Shown: positions 17,963 through 25,026 of the stretch, one piece after another
Layout: every line of letters starts with the position of its first letter
How positions within the stretch are numbered: position 1 is the stretch's first letter
NCBI RefSeq assembly: GCF_016820555.1
Contig: NZ_JADHDW010000009.1
Location: forward strand, 62,001 to 126,000
Direction: 5' to 3'
Length of the DNA: 64,000 bases
DNA from: Bacillus sp. REN10
GTDB taxonomy: Bacteria; Bacillota; Bacilli; Bacillales; Domibacillaceae
Made by a program: the position numbers and the translations under genes
The notes under the pieces: model-generated
Told to the model about the DNA's origin: nothing
Databases searched by the model: none
What the model saw: the letters and a program-made list of their open reading frames with translations, nothing else

Positions 17963-18896
17963 GTTGTTCTAATCCTTCTGTTAAACGTGGACCTGTACGA
18001 GATACTAAGTCAGAATGGACATCATGCACTTCTTTATTTTTGATCGCTGAAACATTTTCCCACCCTTTACGGCTTAACACTTGCTCTACTGGTTTTTCAG
18101 TATAATAGCCGTAAGTTGTCACGATTACATCTGGATTTTTCTCAATGACCGCTTCTTCTGTAATTGGTTGCCAGCCATCTAAGTCGGCTGAAGCATTTTT
18201 CGCATGAATCATTTCAAGCATTTCATTCATAAATGTATTGTTTCCTGGCGTATACATTTCTGGCGCTGGTGAGACTTCTACAAACACATTTTTCATTTGA
18301 TCCTCAGTAATTACTTCTGCTTGTTTCTCAATTTCTGCTACATCTTCTTTCATATCAGCAACGATTTCATCCGCTTCTTTTGCTTTGCCCGTCGCTTGCC
18401 CAATCATTTCGATTGATTCATACACTTCATCAAAGTTTTGAGCATCATTCACAACAAGCACCTCAATGCCAGCATCCTCTAATTGCTTTAAGCCATCTTT
18501 GGAATTATGGGCACCTGACGCATGAGCCAACACAAGATCCGGATCAAGACTAATAATTTTCTCAACATTGAATTCCATGCCGCCCACTTTTTCGATTTTC
18601 GCTACTTCTTCTGGATAGTTGTCATTGTCCGTTACACCAACAACTTCTTTATCTAAGTCCAGTTCAAAAGCGATTTCTGTGTTGCTCGGAATAAGTGAAA
18701 CAATGCGCTCAGGGTCTTTCTCAATCACAACCTCTTTACCTAGACCATCTTTAATAGTCACTGGAAATGCCGCTTGTTGTGTTTCTTTCGGCTGATTCGT
18801 TTTCTCCTTTTCTGGAGCTGCTTTCTCTCCGCCGCAGCCAGCTAATACGCCCGCTGCTAGCAGCATAGATAAAATAGAAGTCGATACTTTGTTCAT
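17925..18896 (-). CDS. btuF: Corrinoid-binding lipoprotein
   Basis: A 323-aa substrate-binding protein of the helical-backbone (type III) class. Signal peptide with lipobox VLAGC at residues 17-21, a Glu/Lys-rich linker, then two lobes joined by a helix; RIVSLIPSNTEIAFEL and VVGVTDNDNYPEEV are typical of BtuF-type proteins. It is the first gene after a B12 riboswitch and is followed by the permease and ATPase, which supports vitamin B12/cobinamide as ligand over a siderophore. ATG 18896 follows AAAGAGGAGAACAGACA. Confidence 0.95.
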   Translation of the reverse strand: MNKVSTSILSMLLAAGVLAGCGGEKAAPEKEKTNQPKETQQAAFPVTIKDGLGKEVVIEKDPERIVSLIPSNTEIAFELDLDKEVVGVTDNDNYPEEVAKIEKVGGMEFNVEKIISLDPDLVLAHASGAHNSKDGLKQLEDAGIEVLVVNDAQNFDEVYESIEMIGQATGKAKEADEIVADMKEDVAEIEKQAEVITEDQMKNVFVEVSPAPEMYTPGNNTFMNEMLEMIHAKNASADLDGWQPITEEAVIEKNPDVIVTTYGYYTEKPVEQVLSRKGWENVSAIKNKEVHDVHSDLVSRTGPRLTEGLEQLAEAVYPDVFKK

Positions 18897-18933
18897 ATTG
18901 TCTGTTCTCCTCTTTCATTATTTATATGAAAAA

Positions 18934-18963
18934 AATAAAAACACCTCTACAAACAGAGAGGTG
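18934..18963 (-). terminator. Expression-platform terminator of the B12 riboswitch
   Basis: On the - strand CACCTCT-loop-AGAGGTG is followed by TTTTTATTTTTTT, 40 bases before btuF. Placed between the aptamer and the first gene, it would stop transcription when cobalamin is bound. Confidence 0.9.
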
Positions 18964-18974
18964 CAGTGAAAAAG

Positions 18975-19160
18975 AGCGAAATCCACTCTTTCACACCACC
19001 CTATCCTCGTAGGTTACCGGTGCTGTGATGCAGGCAGGTTTTCTGGCTTGCGAAATTCGTTCTTTCGCTTACAGTGGCGGGACCGCGCTGGACTTGCACC
19101 AGCTTACCCTTTTAAGAAGCCGCTTCATAACGGCTCCACCTGATCAAGCATATGTAGTAT
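18975..19160 (-). promoter_or_regulatory. Cobalamin (B12) riboswitch aptamer
   Basis: Read leftward, the leader has the conserved order of the B12 aptamer: GGTGGAGCC, AAAAGGGTAAGCTGGTGCAA, GTCCAGCGCGGTCCCGCC with the B12 box GCCACTGTAAGCG at about 19065-19080, then AAGCCAGAAAACCTGCC. A perfect TATAAT (19173-19178 on the - strand) lies just upstream as the likely -10. It precedes the whole leftward cob/btu operon down to 9022. Boundaries are estimated. Confidence 0.95.
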
Positions 19161-19308
19161 TTGTTAAGGTTAATTATACACAATTTCACCCTTACTTCCA
19201 TTCTATTTTTTTCTTAGAAGATTCATGAAGGTAAGTTTGAATTTTCTATATATATTAGATAGAATAGTAGCGTGTATGTTTTCCATAAATAGAAAGGAGT
19301 GAATATAT

Positions 19309-19476
19309 ATGAAATTGGTAATCGTTATCGGACTATTCATTCTGTTAATGGCTATCGGGGTTTACCTAGTATTTGGTTTACGTCAAGTCCTACACTCTCA
19401 TGACGCATCAAAAGTAGACAAGATTCCTAGCAATCACTTTACAAAACAAGGTACCGGCCAAGACGCAAGTATGTAA
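19309..19476 (+). CDS. Small single-pass membrane protein (55 aa), unknown function
   Basis: A short gene with ATG 19309 preceded by AAAGGAG nine bases upstream. Residues 2-25 form one hydrophobic segment (LVIVIGLFILLMAIGVYLVF), followed by a 30-residue polar tail containing LRQVLHSHDASKVD. A good ribosome binding site, a normal hydrophobic pattern and a strong terminator 70 bases later support a real gene. It resembles many small Bacillus membrane proteins of unknown role; I do not recognise the family. It is divergent from the B12 operon. Confidence 0.7.
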   Translation: MKLVIVIGLFILLMAIGVYLVFGLRQVLHSHDASKVDKIPSNHFTKQGTGQDASM

Positions 19477-19543
19477 ATTCTAAAGCGGCAGACGCTCTTT
19501 AGCGGCGAATGGATTGGATGAATCCGCTTGAAGATGAAAGAAC

Positions 19544-19572
19544 CCGCAGAGATCAACTCTGCGGATTTTTTA
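19544..19572 (+). terminator. Terminator between the small membrane protein gene and bioA
   Basis: Stem CCGCAGA/TCTGCGG with a seven-base loop followed by ATTTTTTA on the + strand. Its T-run contains the bioA stop codon from the other strand; the hairpin may also end the bioDA transcript. Confidence 0.85.
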
Positions 19573-20922
19573 TGATTGCTGAACAAGCTGAATTTCTTCA
19601 ATCGCTTGTTTCATAATTCGTCCCATTTGTGTGAGTTCTTCAAAGCTAGTAGCGAGCGGCGGCATAAAGACAATGACATCACTGAGCGGTCTTGTCAGCA
19701 TCCCCAGCTCTCTCATTCGCAACGTTGCTTTATATGCAACACGCTCCTCCCACGGGAACGGTTCTTTCGTTTCCTTATTCTGTACGAGCTCAATCCCGCA
19801 CATCAAACCAAGTTGACGAACATCCCCAACATGAGGCAATTGAGCGATTTCCGCTAGAATCTCCTTCACATATTCCGCTTTTTTGGCCGCTTGATCAACT
19901 AACAATTCTTTCTCAAAAACCTCCAAATTCGCTAAAGCAGCGGCACAGCCAAGTTGATTACCTGTATAAGAATGACCGTGGAAAAAGGTTTTCATCTCCG
20001 TATAATCTGCATAAAAAGCCTCATACATTTTTTCCGTCGTCATTGTTGCCGCAATTGGCAAGTAGCCTCCAGTGATTCCTTTAGCAATCGTCATAATATC
20101 CGGTTGAACACCTTCATGCTCCACAGCAAACATTTTTCCTGTCCTACCGAAGCCTGTGGCTACTTCATCCACAACAAGTAAAATATTAAACTCGCGGCAA
20201 AGTGCTTCCAATGCTTTTAAATAACCTGGTGGCATCATATTCATTCCGCCTGCCCCTTGCACCATCGACTCCACCATTACACCTGCAATTTCTTCATGTT
20301 TCTCTGTAAACAATTGGCGAATAGCCGACAATGATTCTTGTTTCACTGTTTCTTCATCGCCAGACGGATGGCGATACACAGCAGGAAATGGCACGACATA
20401 AGAGTTAAACATTAACGAGCTGTAGACGCGATGGTAAATATCAATCGCTCCAACACTGATCGCTCCTACCGTATCCCCGTGATAACCGTTAGACATGGTC
20501 ACAAATTTCGTCTTCGTTGTAACCCCTTTGTTTTGCCAATATTGATATGCCATCTTAATCGCAATCTCTACAGACTCCGCTCCGCTGTCGGAATAAAAGA
20601 CACGCGTTAAATTTTCGGGTGTCAGTTCCACTAATTTTTCGGCGAGTTGAATGGATGGAACATTAGCCGCTCCTAACAAGGTAGAATGCGCAATTTTATC
20701 AAGCTGCTCTTTGATCGCCTCATCGATTTCTTGGCGGCGATGGCCATGAACGTTGAGCCAAAGGGAAGAATAGCCGTCTAAATATTCCTTGCCATGAATA
20801 TCCCTGAGCTTGATTCCTTCCCCGCTTTCAATAATGAGCGGCGCCTCCTCATAATCTTTCATTTGAGTAAATGGAAGCCACATATGATTTTTACTAATTT
20901 CATATAGTCTTTTCGTATCCAT
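19570..20922 (-). CDS. bioA: Adenosylmethionine-8-amino-7-oxononanoate aminotransferase
   Basis: A 450-aa PLP enzyme that converts KAPA to DAPA with S-adenosylmethionine as amino donor. Motifs: HMWLPFTQM at the N-terminus, [40 protein letters not shown] and the Schiff-base lysine in [17 protein letters not shown] 20922 follows ACAGGAGGTACTTGCTG; a frame extending 22 codons further upstream has no such site and lies within bioD. It overlaps bioD by 23 bases. bioF, bioB and bioW/bioC/bioH are not in the window. Confidence 0.97.
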   Translation of the reverse strand: MDTKRLYEISKNHMWLPFTQMKDYEEAPLIIESGEGIKLRDIHGKEYLDGYSSLWLNVHGHRRQEIDEAIKEQLDKIAHSTLLGAANVPSIQLAEKLVELTPENLTRVFYSDSGAESVEIAIKMAYQYWQNKGVTTKTKFVTMSNGYHGDTVGAISVGAIDIYHRVYSSLMFNSYVVPFPAVYRHPSGDEETVKQESLSAIRQLFTEKHEEIAGVMVESMVQGAGGMNMMPPGYLKALEALCREFNILLVVDEVATGFGRTGKMFAVEHEGVQPDIMTIAKGITGGYLPIAATMTTEKMYEAFYADYTEMKTFFHGHSYTGNQLGCAAALANLEVFEKELLVDQAAKKAEYVKEILAEIAQLPHVGDVRQLGLMCGIELVQNKETKEPFPWEERVAYKATLRMRELGMLTRPLSDVIVFMPPLATSFEELTQMGRIMKQAIEEIQLVQQS

Positions 20923-21631
20923 CAGCAAGTACCTCCTGTAACGATTTAATGTTCCAATTTTTCGTAATTTCTGAACGGGCTGATTCATCGGCTAAATAGT
21001 TCGAGATGTTTGGAATGAAAGGAATCGTTCCGATAATCGGCACGCCTGTCAACTGTTCAATCATTTGCCGGTTATCACTCTCTATCGCTTCATCTTCCTG
21101 TACCGTACTTGATAAAATAATACCGGCTACATGCAGCCCTCTATTTTTCAATGATTCAACCGTCATCATCGTATGATTAATGGTGCCTAAACTCGCTTTA
21201 GCAGCGATAATGACCGGAAACTTTAATTCTTCCATTAAATCAATCATGCAATATCCGCTGCGAGTAAGAGGGACGTACAGTCCACCTGCCCCTTCAACGA
21301 GCACTATTTCTTTTTGGCTTGCTTTCTCTTGAATGTTTGTCCGTACTGCTTCGATCGGAATAGCCACTCCCTCTTGTTCAGCGGCTAAATGAGGCGAACT
21401 GGCCATTTTATATAAATATGTAGATAATTCTTGATCTTTAAGCTCTGACAGTAAATGATAAACCTCCGCATCAGGAGCTATAAGCTTTCCGTCTCTTTCT
21501 TCCGCTCCGCTTTGCACCGGCTTATAAGGACAAGCATCTACTCCTCTTCGCCGTAGCGCATGGGTCAACAAAAGCGTAGCAATCGTTTTTCCGGCGTCTG
21601 TATCCGTTCCTGTCAAAAACACTCCAGACAT
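20900..21631 (-). CDS. bioD: Dethiobiotin synthetase
   Basis: A 243-aa cytosolic P-loop enzyme that closes the ureido ring of dethiobiotin from DAPA, CO2 and ATP. The ATP-binding loop [12 protein letters not shown] is at residues 5-16; other family segments are [10 protein letters not shown] and [13 protein letters not shown]. The start follows AAGGAGGGTAACATAT. It is the first gene of a leftward bioD-bioA pair whose promoter region holds a BirA operator shared with the rightward bioY gene. Confidence 0.97.
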   Translation of the reverse strand: MSGVFLTGTDTDAGKTIATLLLTHALRRRGVDACPYKPVQSGAEERDGKLIAPDAEVYHLLSELKDQELSTYLYKMASSPHLAAEQEGVAIPIEAVRTNIQEKASQKEIVLVEGAGGLYVPLTRSGYCMIDLMEELKFPVIIAAKASLGTINHTMMTVESLKNRGLHVAGIILSSTVQEDEAIESDNRQMIEQLTGVPIIGTIPFIPNISNYLADESARSEITKNWNIKSLQEVLADGYEKTI

Positions 21632-21655
21632 ATATGTTACCCTCCTTAAAACATT

Positions 21656-21684
21656 TGTTAACTGTATTTACAAAAATGTTAACA
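21656..21684. promoter_or_regulatory. BirA (biotin repressor) operator
   Basis: TGTTAAC at 21656-21662 and GTTAACA at 21678-21684 form a dyad with a 15-base spacer, the Bacillus BirA box architecture. It lies in the 107 bases between the divergent bioD and bioY starts, so one site can repress both when biotin is plentiful. Confidence 0.9.
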
Positions 21685-21738
21685 TATGAAAAAATATTAG
21701 ACAATTATATTTTTTTTAAAAAAAGGAGGATCGCTTAC

Positions 21739-22299
21739 ATGAAAGCGAATGAAATTGTGCTAGGTGCTTTATTTGCTGCTTTAATGGCTGTGGGAGCCAA
21801 TGTATCACCATTTTTAACAATTGGTGGCGTTCCGGTGACGCTGCAATTAATGTTTGCAATGATGGCGGGAGGATTATTAGGCAGCCGCTTAGGTGCTTGG
21901 TCGATGATCACATATATGTTTATCGGGTTAGCTGGAGCCCCGGTATTTGCTCAATTTAAAGGAGGGCCTGCAAGTGTATTAAGTCCGACATTTGGCTTCA
22001 TCATTTCTTTTATTTTTGTCGCTTATGCCGTTGGAAAATGCCTTGAGCACAGCAATCAAAAAGCGAACTATCTCTATGCGGGGCTACTCACTCTGCTGCT
22101 CAACTATGGAATTGGCACCAATTTTATGTATGCCGCTTTTAAATGGTGGGCTGACGCTCCTGAAGGGTTCAGTTATGCGGTGGCTTGGACATGGATGGCC
22201 GCCTATCTTCCACTCGATACTATTGTCATCATTGCCTCTTTAATCACTTTGCCCAAACTGAGAAATGCGTTAAAACAACGAAATATTCGAACTGCCTGA
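21739..22299 (+). CDS. bioY: Biotin transporter, ECF S-component
   Basis: A 186-aa membrane protein with six hydrophobic segments that binds biotin for an energy-coupling-factor transporter. Family signatures: ALMAVGANVSPFLTIGG, PVTLQLMFAMMAGGLLGSRL and GLAGAPVFAQFKGGPA near residues 25-85. ATG 21739 follows AAAAGGAGGATCGCTTAC; a longer frame from 21634 runs through the operator and lacks a site. The ATPase/EcfT parts are not local, as is usual for group-II ECF systems. A BirA operator lies upstream and a terminator directly downstream. Confidence 0.95.
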   Translation: MKANEIVLGALFAALMAVGANVSPFLTIGGVPVTLQLMFAMMAGGLLGSRLGAWSMITYMFIGLAGAPVFAQFKGGPASVLSPTFGFIISFIFVAYAVGKCLEHSNQKANYLYAGLLTLLLNYGIGTNFMYAAFKWWADAPEGFSYAVAWTWMAAYLPLDTIVIIASLITLPKLRNALKQRNIRTA

Positions 22300-22302
22300 T
22301 CC

Positions 22303-22341
22303 CAGGTTCTGTTTCCAACGGAGACAGAACCTCTTTTTATT
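22303..22341 (+). terminator. Terminator of bioY
   Basis: Stem AGGTTCTGT/ACAGAACCT extended by inner pairing, followed by CTTTTTATTTT. Confidence 0.9.
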
Positions 22342-22390
22342 TTCTCATTATCTCTGTATAGTAGAAATATATTGGTAGCTTGGGAGTGAA

Positions 22391-23668
22391 ATGATGAGAA
22401 TTCGGGATTGGGATCAAAGTTTAAAGGTACGTCTATTAGGTGAAGGGATTATGAATGTAACATTTTGGATGTTTTTTCCGTTTCTCGCGATTTATTTTGC
22501 GGAGGCGTTTGGTAAAGGTAAAGCAGGACTGCTACTCATTCTTTCTCAAGTATTTTCCGTCGTAGCTAATTTAATTGGCGGATATTGTGCCGACCGCTTC
22601 GGCCGCAAGTATATGATGATTCTTGCTTCCATCGGCCAAGGCTTCTCCTTTCTGCTTTTTGCTTTCGCTAACTCTCCTTCGTATCAATCCGCTCTGCTCG
22701 GCTTTATCGCCTTTTCTATCGCCAGCGTGTTTGGATCGCTTTATTGGCCAGCAAGTCAAGCAATGATTGCGGATGTCGTTGAAGAAAAAGACCGAAGTGA
22801 CGTATTTGCTGTTTTCTACACCTCGATTAATATAGCTGTCGTGCTCGGTCCGATCCTTGGAGGCATCTTCTTTTTCAGCTATCGCTTTGAATTAATGCTA
22901 TTCGCCGCACTCGTCTGTTTTACTCTTGCATTTATTTTATTTAAATGGACGGAGGAAACTGTTCCGGATACTCAGGCAGAAATCTCAGTAAAAGAAAAAA
23001 CATGGTGGGCTGTCATCATAGCTCAAATAAAGGATTACCGAATCATTGTTAGCGACAAACTATTTATGCTTTTTATTATCGCTGGCATCTTAAGTTCGCA
23101 AACATTTATGCAGTTGGACTTATTGATCCCTGTTTATACGAAAGAAGTCATCGATGTGCAATCCATTTTTTCCATAGGCAACTGGAACTTGACTATTACA
23201 GGTGAAAAAGCCTTCAGCTTGCTTATCTCAGAAAATGGACTGCTTGTCGCCTTAATGACTGTTGCAATTTCTAAATGGGCAACTCGCTATCCGGAAAAAA
23301 ATGTATTTGCTTTCTCTTCTATTCTATATGCATTATCCATGTGGATGTTCGGCTTAACAAATTGGTTCTGGGGACTGGTGCTAGCTATGGGAATTTTCAC
23401 ATTCGGTGAATTAATGATCGTCGGGCTTCAGCAAAGCTTCATTTCTAAGCTCGCTCCAGAAGATATGCGCGGACAATATTTTGCGGCGGCTAGCCTGCGC
23501 TACACGCTCGGCCGAACGATCGCACCCGTCTCTATCCCAATGACCGTTTGGTTTGGCTACTTATGGACGTTTACTATTTTAGCCTTGCTCTCTCTTATCA
23601 GTGCTGGCGTATACTACTATATGTTTATAAAATATGAGCGGCAGCGAGTAATTAACTCAGTGGAATAA
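22391..23668 (+). CDS. MFS transporter, 12-TM drug-efflux-like
   Basis: A 425-aa membrane protein of the major facilitator superfamily. The loop 2-3 signature GGYCADRFGRKYMM is present and a second charged loop follows the central cytosolic linker near residue 195; about twelve hydrophobic segments can be counted. The N-terminus LGEGIMNVTFWMFFPFLAIYF resembles Bacillus YttB/YqjV-type putative multidrug exporters. Substrate is unknown. The ATG follows GGGAGTGAA; a second ATG is directly adjacent. It is the last ordinary chromosomal gene before the biosynthetic cluster and reads away from bioY in the same direction, separated by a terminator. Confidence 0.9.
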   Translation: MMRIRDWDQSLKVRLLGEGIMNVTFWMFFPFLAIYFAEAFGKGKAGLLLILSQVFSVVANLIGGYCADRFGRKYMMILASIGQGFSFLLFAFANSPSYQSALLGFIAFSIASVFGSLYWPASQAMIADVVEEKDRSDVFAVFYTSINIAVVLGPILGGIFFFSYRFELMLFAALVCFTLAFILFKWTEETVPDTQAEISVKEKTWWAVIIAQIKDYRIIVSDKLFMLFIIAGILSSQTFMQLDLLIPVYTKEVIDVQSIFSIGNWNLTITGEKAFSLLISENGLLVALMTVAISKWATRYPEKNVFAFSSILYALSMWMFGLTNWFWGLVLAMGIFTFGELMIVGLQQSFISKLAPEDMRGQYFAAASLRYTLGRTIAPVSIPMTVWFGYLWTFTILALLSLISAGVYYYMFIKYERQRVINSVE

Positions 23669-23673
23669 TAGAC

Positions 23674-23702
23674 AAACCATACTAATGTTAGTATGGTTTT
23701 AC
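23674..23702 (+). terminator. Terminator of the MFS gene
   Basis: Twelve-base arms AAACCATACTAA/TTAGTATGGTTT around a tiny loop, ending in a T-run, six bases after the stop. Confidence 0.85.
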
Positions 23703-23994
23703 ATGCGATAAGATTGTGACTTTTTCATGCTTTGGGCATAGGTGTAAAAGGGGGGTTCCCCACTTGCATGTATGCTTTGCTTCTGCCATGTTGAGGTGGG
23801 GGTCTTGCAACCCCATTAATGCTGGATAAATGAAAAATGTCTGATATTTTTCCCACCCTAAAAACCAAAGCTATAGTCAGCCTGTTTCTACTTTCATTCA
23901 ATCGAAAGCCGTATCAAAAAATGAAATTGGACTTCACACATATCGGTGCTGCTCTGTTGAAAAAATTCTCAAAAAACCTTTGCACCTTCGGTTA
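23703..23994. other. Gene-free boundary stretch at the 3' edge of the biosynthetic cluster
   Basis: No credible coding frame is visible. The first half is rich in G/C runs and has two small hairpins (GGGG-TT-CCCC near 23753 and GGGGT/ACCCC near 23808-23820); the second half is AT-rich. On the - strand a weak AACC/GGTT hairpin with a T-run near 23975-23990 could end the cluster transcript. The base composition differs from both neighbours and it may be the scar of an insertion, but no transposase fragment or terminal repeat was recognised. Confidence 0.4.
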
Positions 23995-24537
23995 TCAGTT
24001 TAAAACATAAGGATTATAGTATTCTATTAAGTAAATTCCTGGTTGGGCATACCCCGCAAACATTAGTTCATATTTTTTAAAAGGTATTAATGTTTCAACT
24101 GTTCCAAAGTTATTAGAGAAGCCTTTATCACATATGTCAACTAAACTATCCTCGCTACGCCATCCTTTTTGTAAAATTCTCCTAGAAGAATTTATGTTCA
24201 TTCCCGCCATTATTTCTCCGATGCCTTTTTCTTTACCGATAATCCCTAAATAAAGTTCTGGCGGTACATATTCTTTACAAATAAACCCTGAGTTAACAGA
24301 AACAACACGATGTGTATCCCTAGTATACAAAGAGGTTTCTCGTAAAATAACATGTTTACCCTTACGAGCCTCATCTTTTATTTTTTCGTTAAAAATATCT
24401 GTAGCTTCCTGTTGATTTAATACAACTGGATATATTTTTTCATTCGTTATGATTTCTAAAATATCAGTTGTTCTATTCTCTGAAATTAGTAACATTTCGA
24501 ATATGATCTCTTTAGAAGATCTTATTTTAGTAAGCAT
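23995..24537 (-). CDS. Chorismate pyruvate-lyase family protein (DUF98), probable 4-hydroxybenzoate source
   Basis: A 180-aa cytosolic protein with the chorismate-lyase fold pattern. It aligns by eye with DUF98 members such as Rv2949c: LLISENRTTDILEIITNEKI near the N-terminus, a basic LRETSLY segment (Arg66), GIGEIMAGMNI at 106-116 (GEVMA in the mycobacterial protein), and PFKKYELMFAG then IEYYNP at the C-terminus with a conserved Glu172. This family releases pyruvate from chorismate to give 4-hydroxybenzoate, the usual aryl starter of bacterial aryl polyenes. It is the last gene of the cluster, with a good site (GGAGGCGAATAG) before the ATG. The assignment rests on pattern memory, not a search. 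Confidence 0.7.
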   Translation of the reverse strand: MLTKIRSSKEIIFEMLLISENRTTDILEIITNEKIYPVVLNQQEATDIFNEKIKDEARKGKHVILRETSLYTRDTHRVVSVNSGFICKEYVPPELYLGIIGKEKGIGEIMAGMNINSSRRILQKGWRSEDSLVDICDKGFSNNFGTVETLIPFKKYELMFAGYAQPGIYLIEYYNPYVLN

Positions 24538-24602
24538 CTATTCGCCTCCATGACCTTAAGATTTCTAAATTGATACTCCCTCTAATATAACCCTTTGTTA
24601 TC

Positions 24603-25007
24603 TTAGCTAATATGATCATGTACGGTTTTTGCAGGATATTGAATAGCAATTGCAGCTACAGACTTTTCTGAATGAGTAATAGAAATTTCTATCTGATATT
24701 CTTCGTATATTGTTTTTATATGGTTAGAAAATGTTGCTATTGGTTTACCAAAACTGTCATTTGTTATAATTATATCTATTAATCGCAACTTATTTTGTAT
24801 TCCGGATCCTATGGCTTTCTTAATTGCTTCCTTTACTGCTAATCTTCCAGCGAACCATTCCGTTTTTCTTTTACTCTGTTCTAGTTGATCATATAATTCC
24901 AATTCTTGAGGATGTAGTACCTTTTCTAATACTTTCCCTGAAGTTCTTTCTAATAAAACCTCTATTCTATCTATTTCAACTAAATCAATTCCTAACCCGA
25001 TCGCCAT
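24603..25007 (-). CDS. acpS: Holo-ACP synthase (AcpS-type phosphopantetheinyl transferase)
   Basis: A 134-aa AcpS-type enzyme that moves 4'-phosphopantetheine from CoA to a serine of an acyl carrier protein. It carries GIGIDLVEIDRI-type residues (here LGIDLVEIDRI, metal-binding Asp8) and the helix FAGRLAVKEAIKKA with the second acidic ligand, plus ISITHSEKSVAAIA. Bacilli normally have a housekeeping acpS elsewhere, so this copy is likely dedicated to the cluster ACP. It lies 19 bases after the KS-CLF gene and starts behind GGAGGGGAATATAAAGT. Confidence 0.92.
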   Translation of the reverse strand: MAIGLGIDLVEIDRIEVLLERTSGKVLEKVLHPQELELYDQLEQSKRKTEWFAGRLAVKEAIKKAIGSGIQNKLRLIDIIITNDSFGKPIATFSNHIKTIYEEYQIEISITHSEKSVAAIAIQYPAKTVHDHIS

Positions 25008-25026
25008 ACTTTATATTCCCCTCCCA

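Noticed and set aside
23703-23994. Insertion-sequence end at the cluster boundary
   Set aside because: Base composition and hairpins are odd, but no terminal inverted repeat pair, target duplication or transposase fragment could be read.
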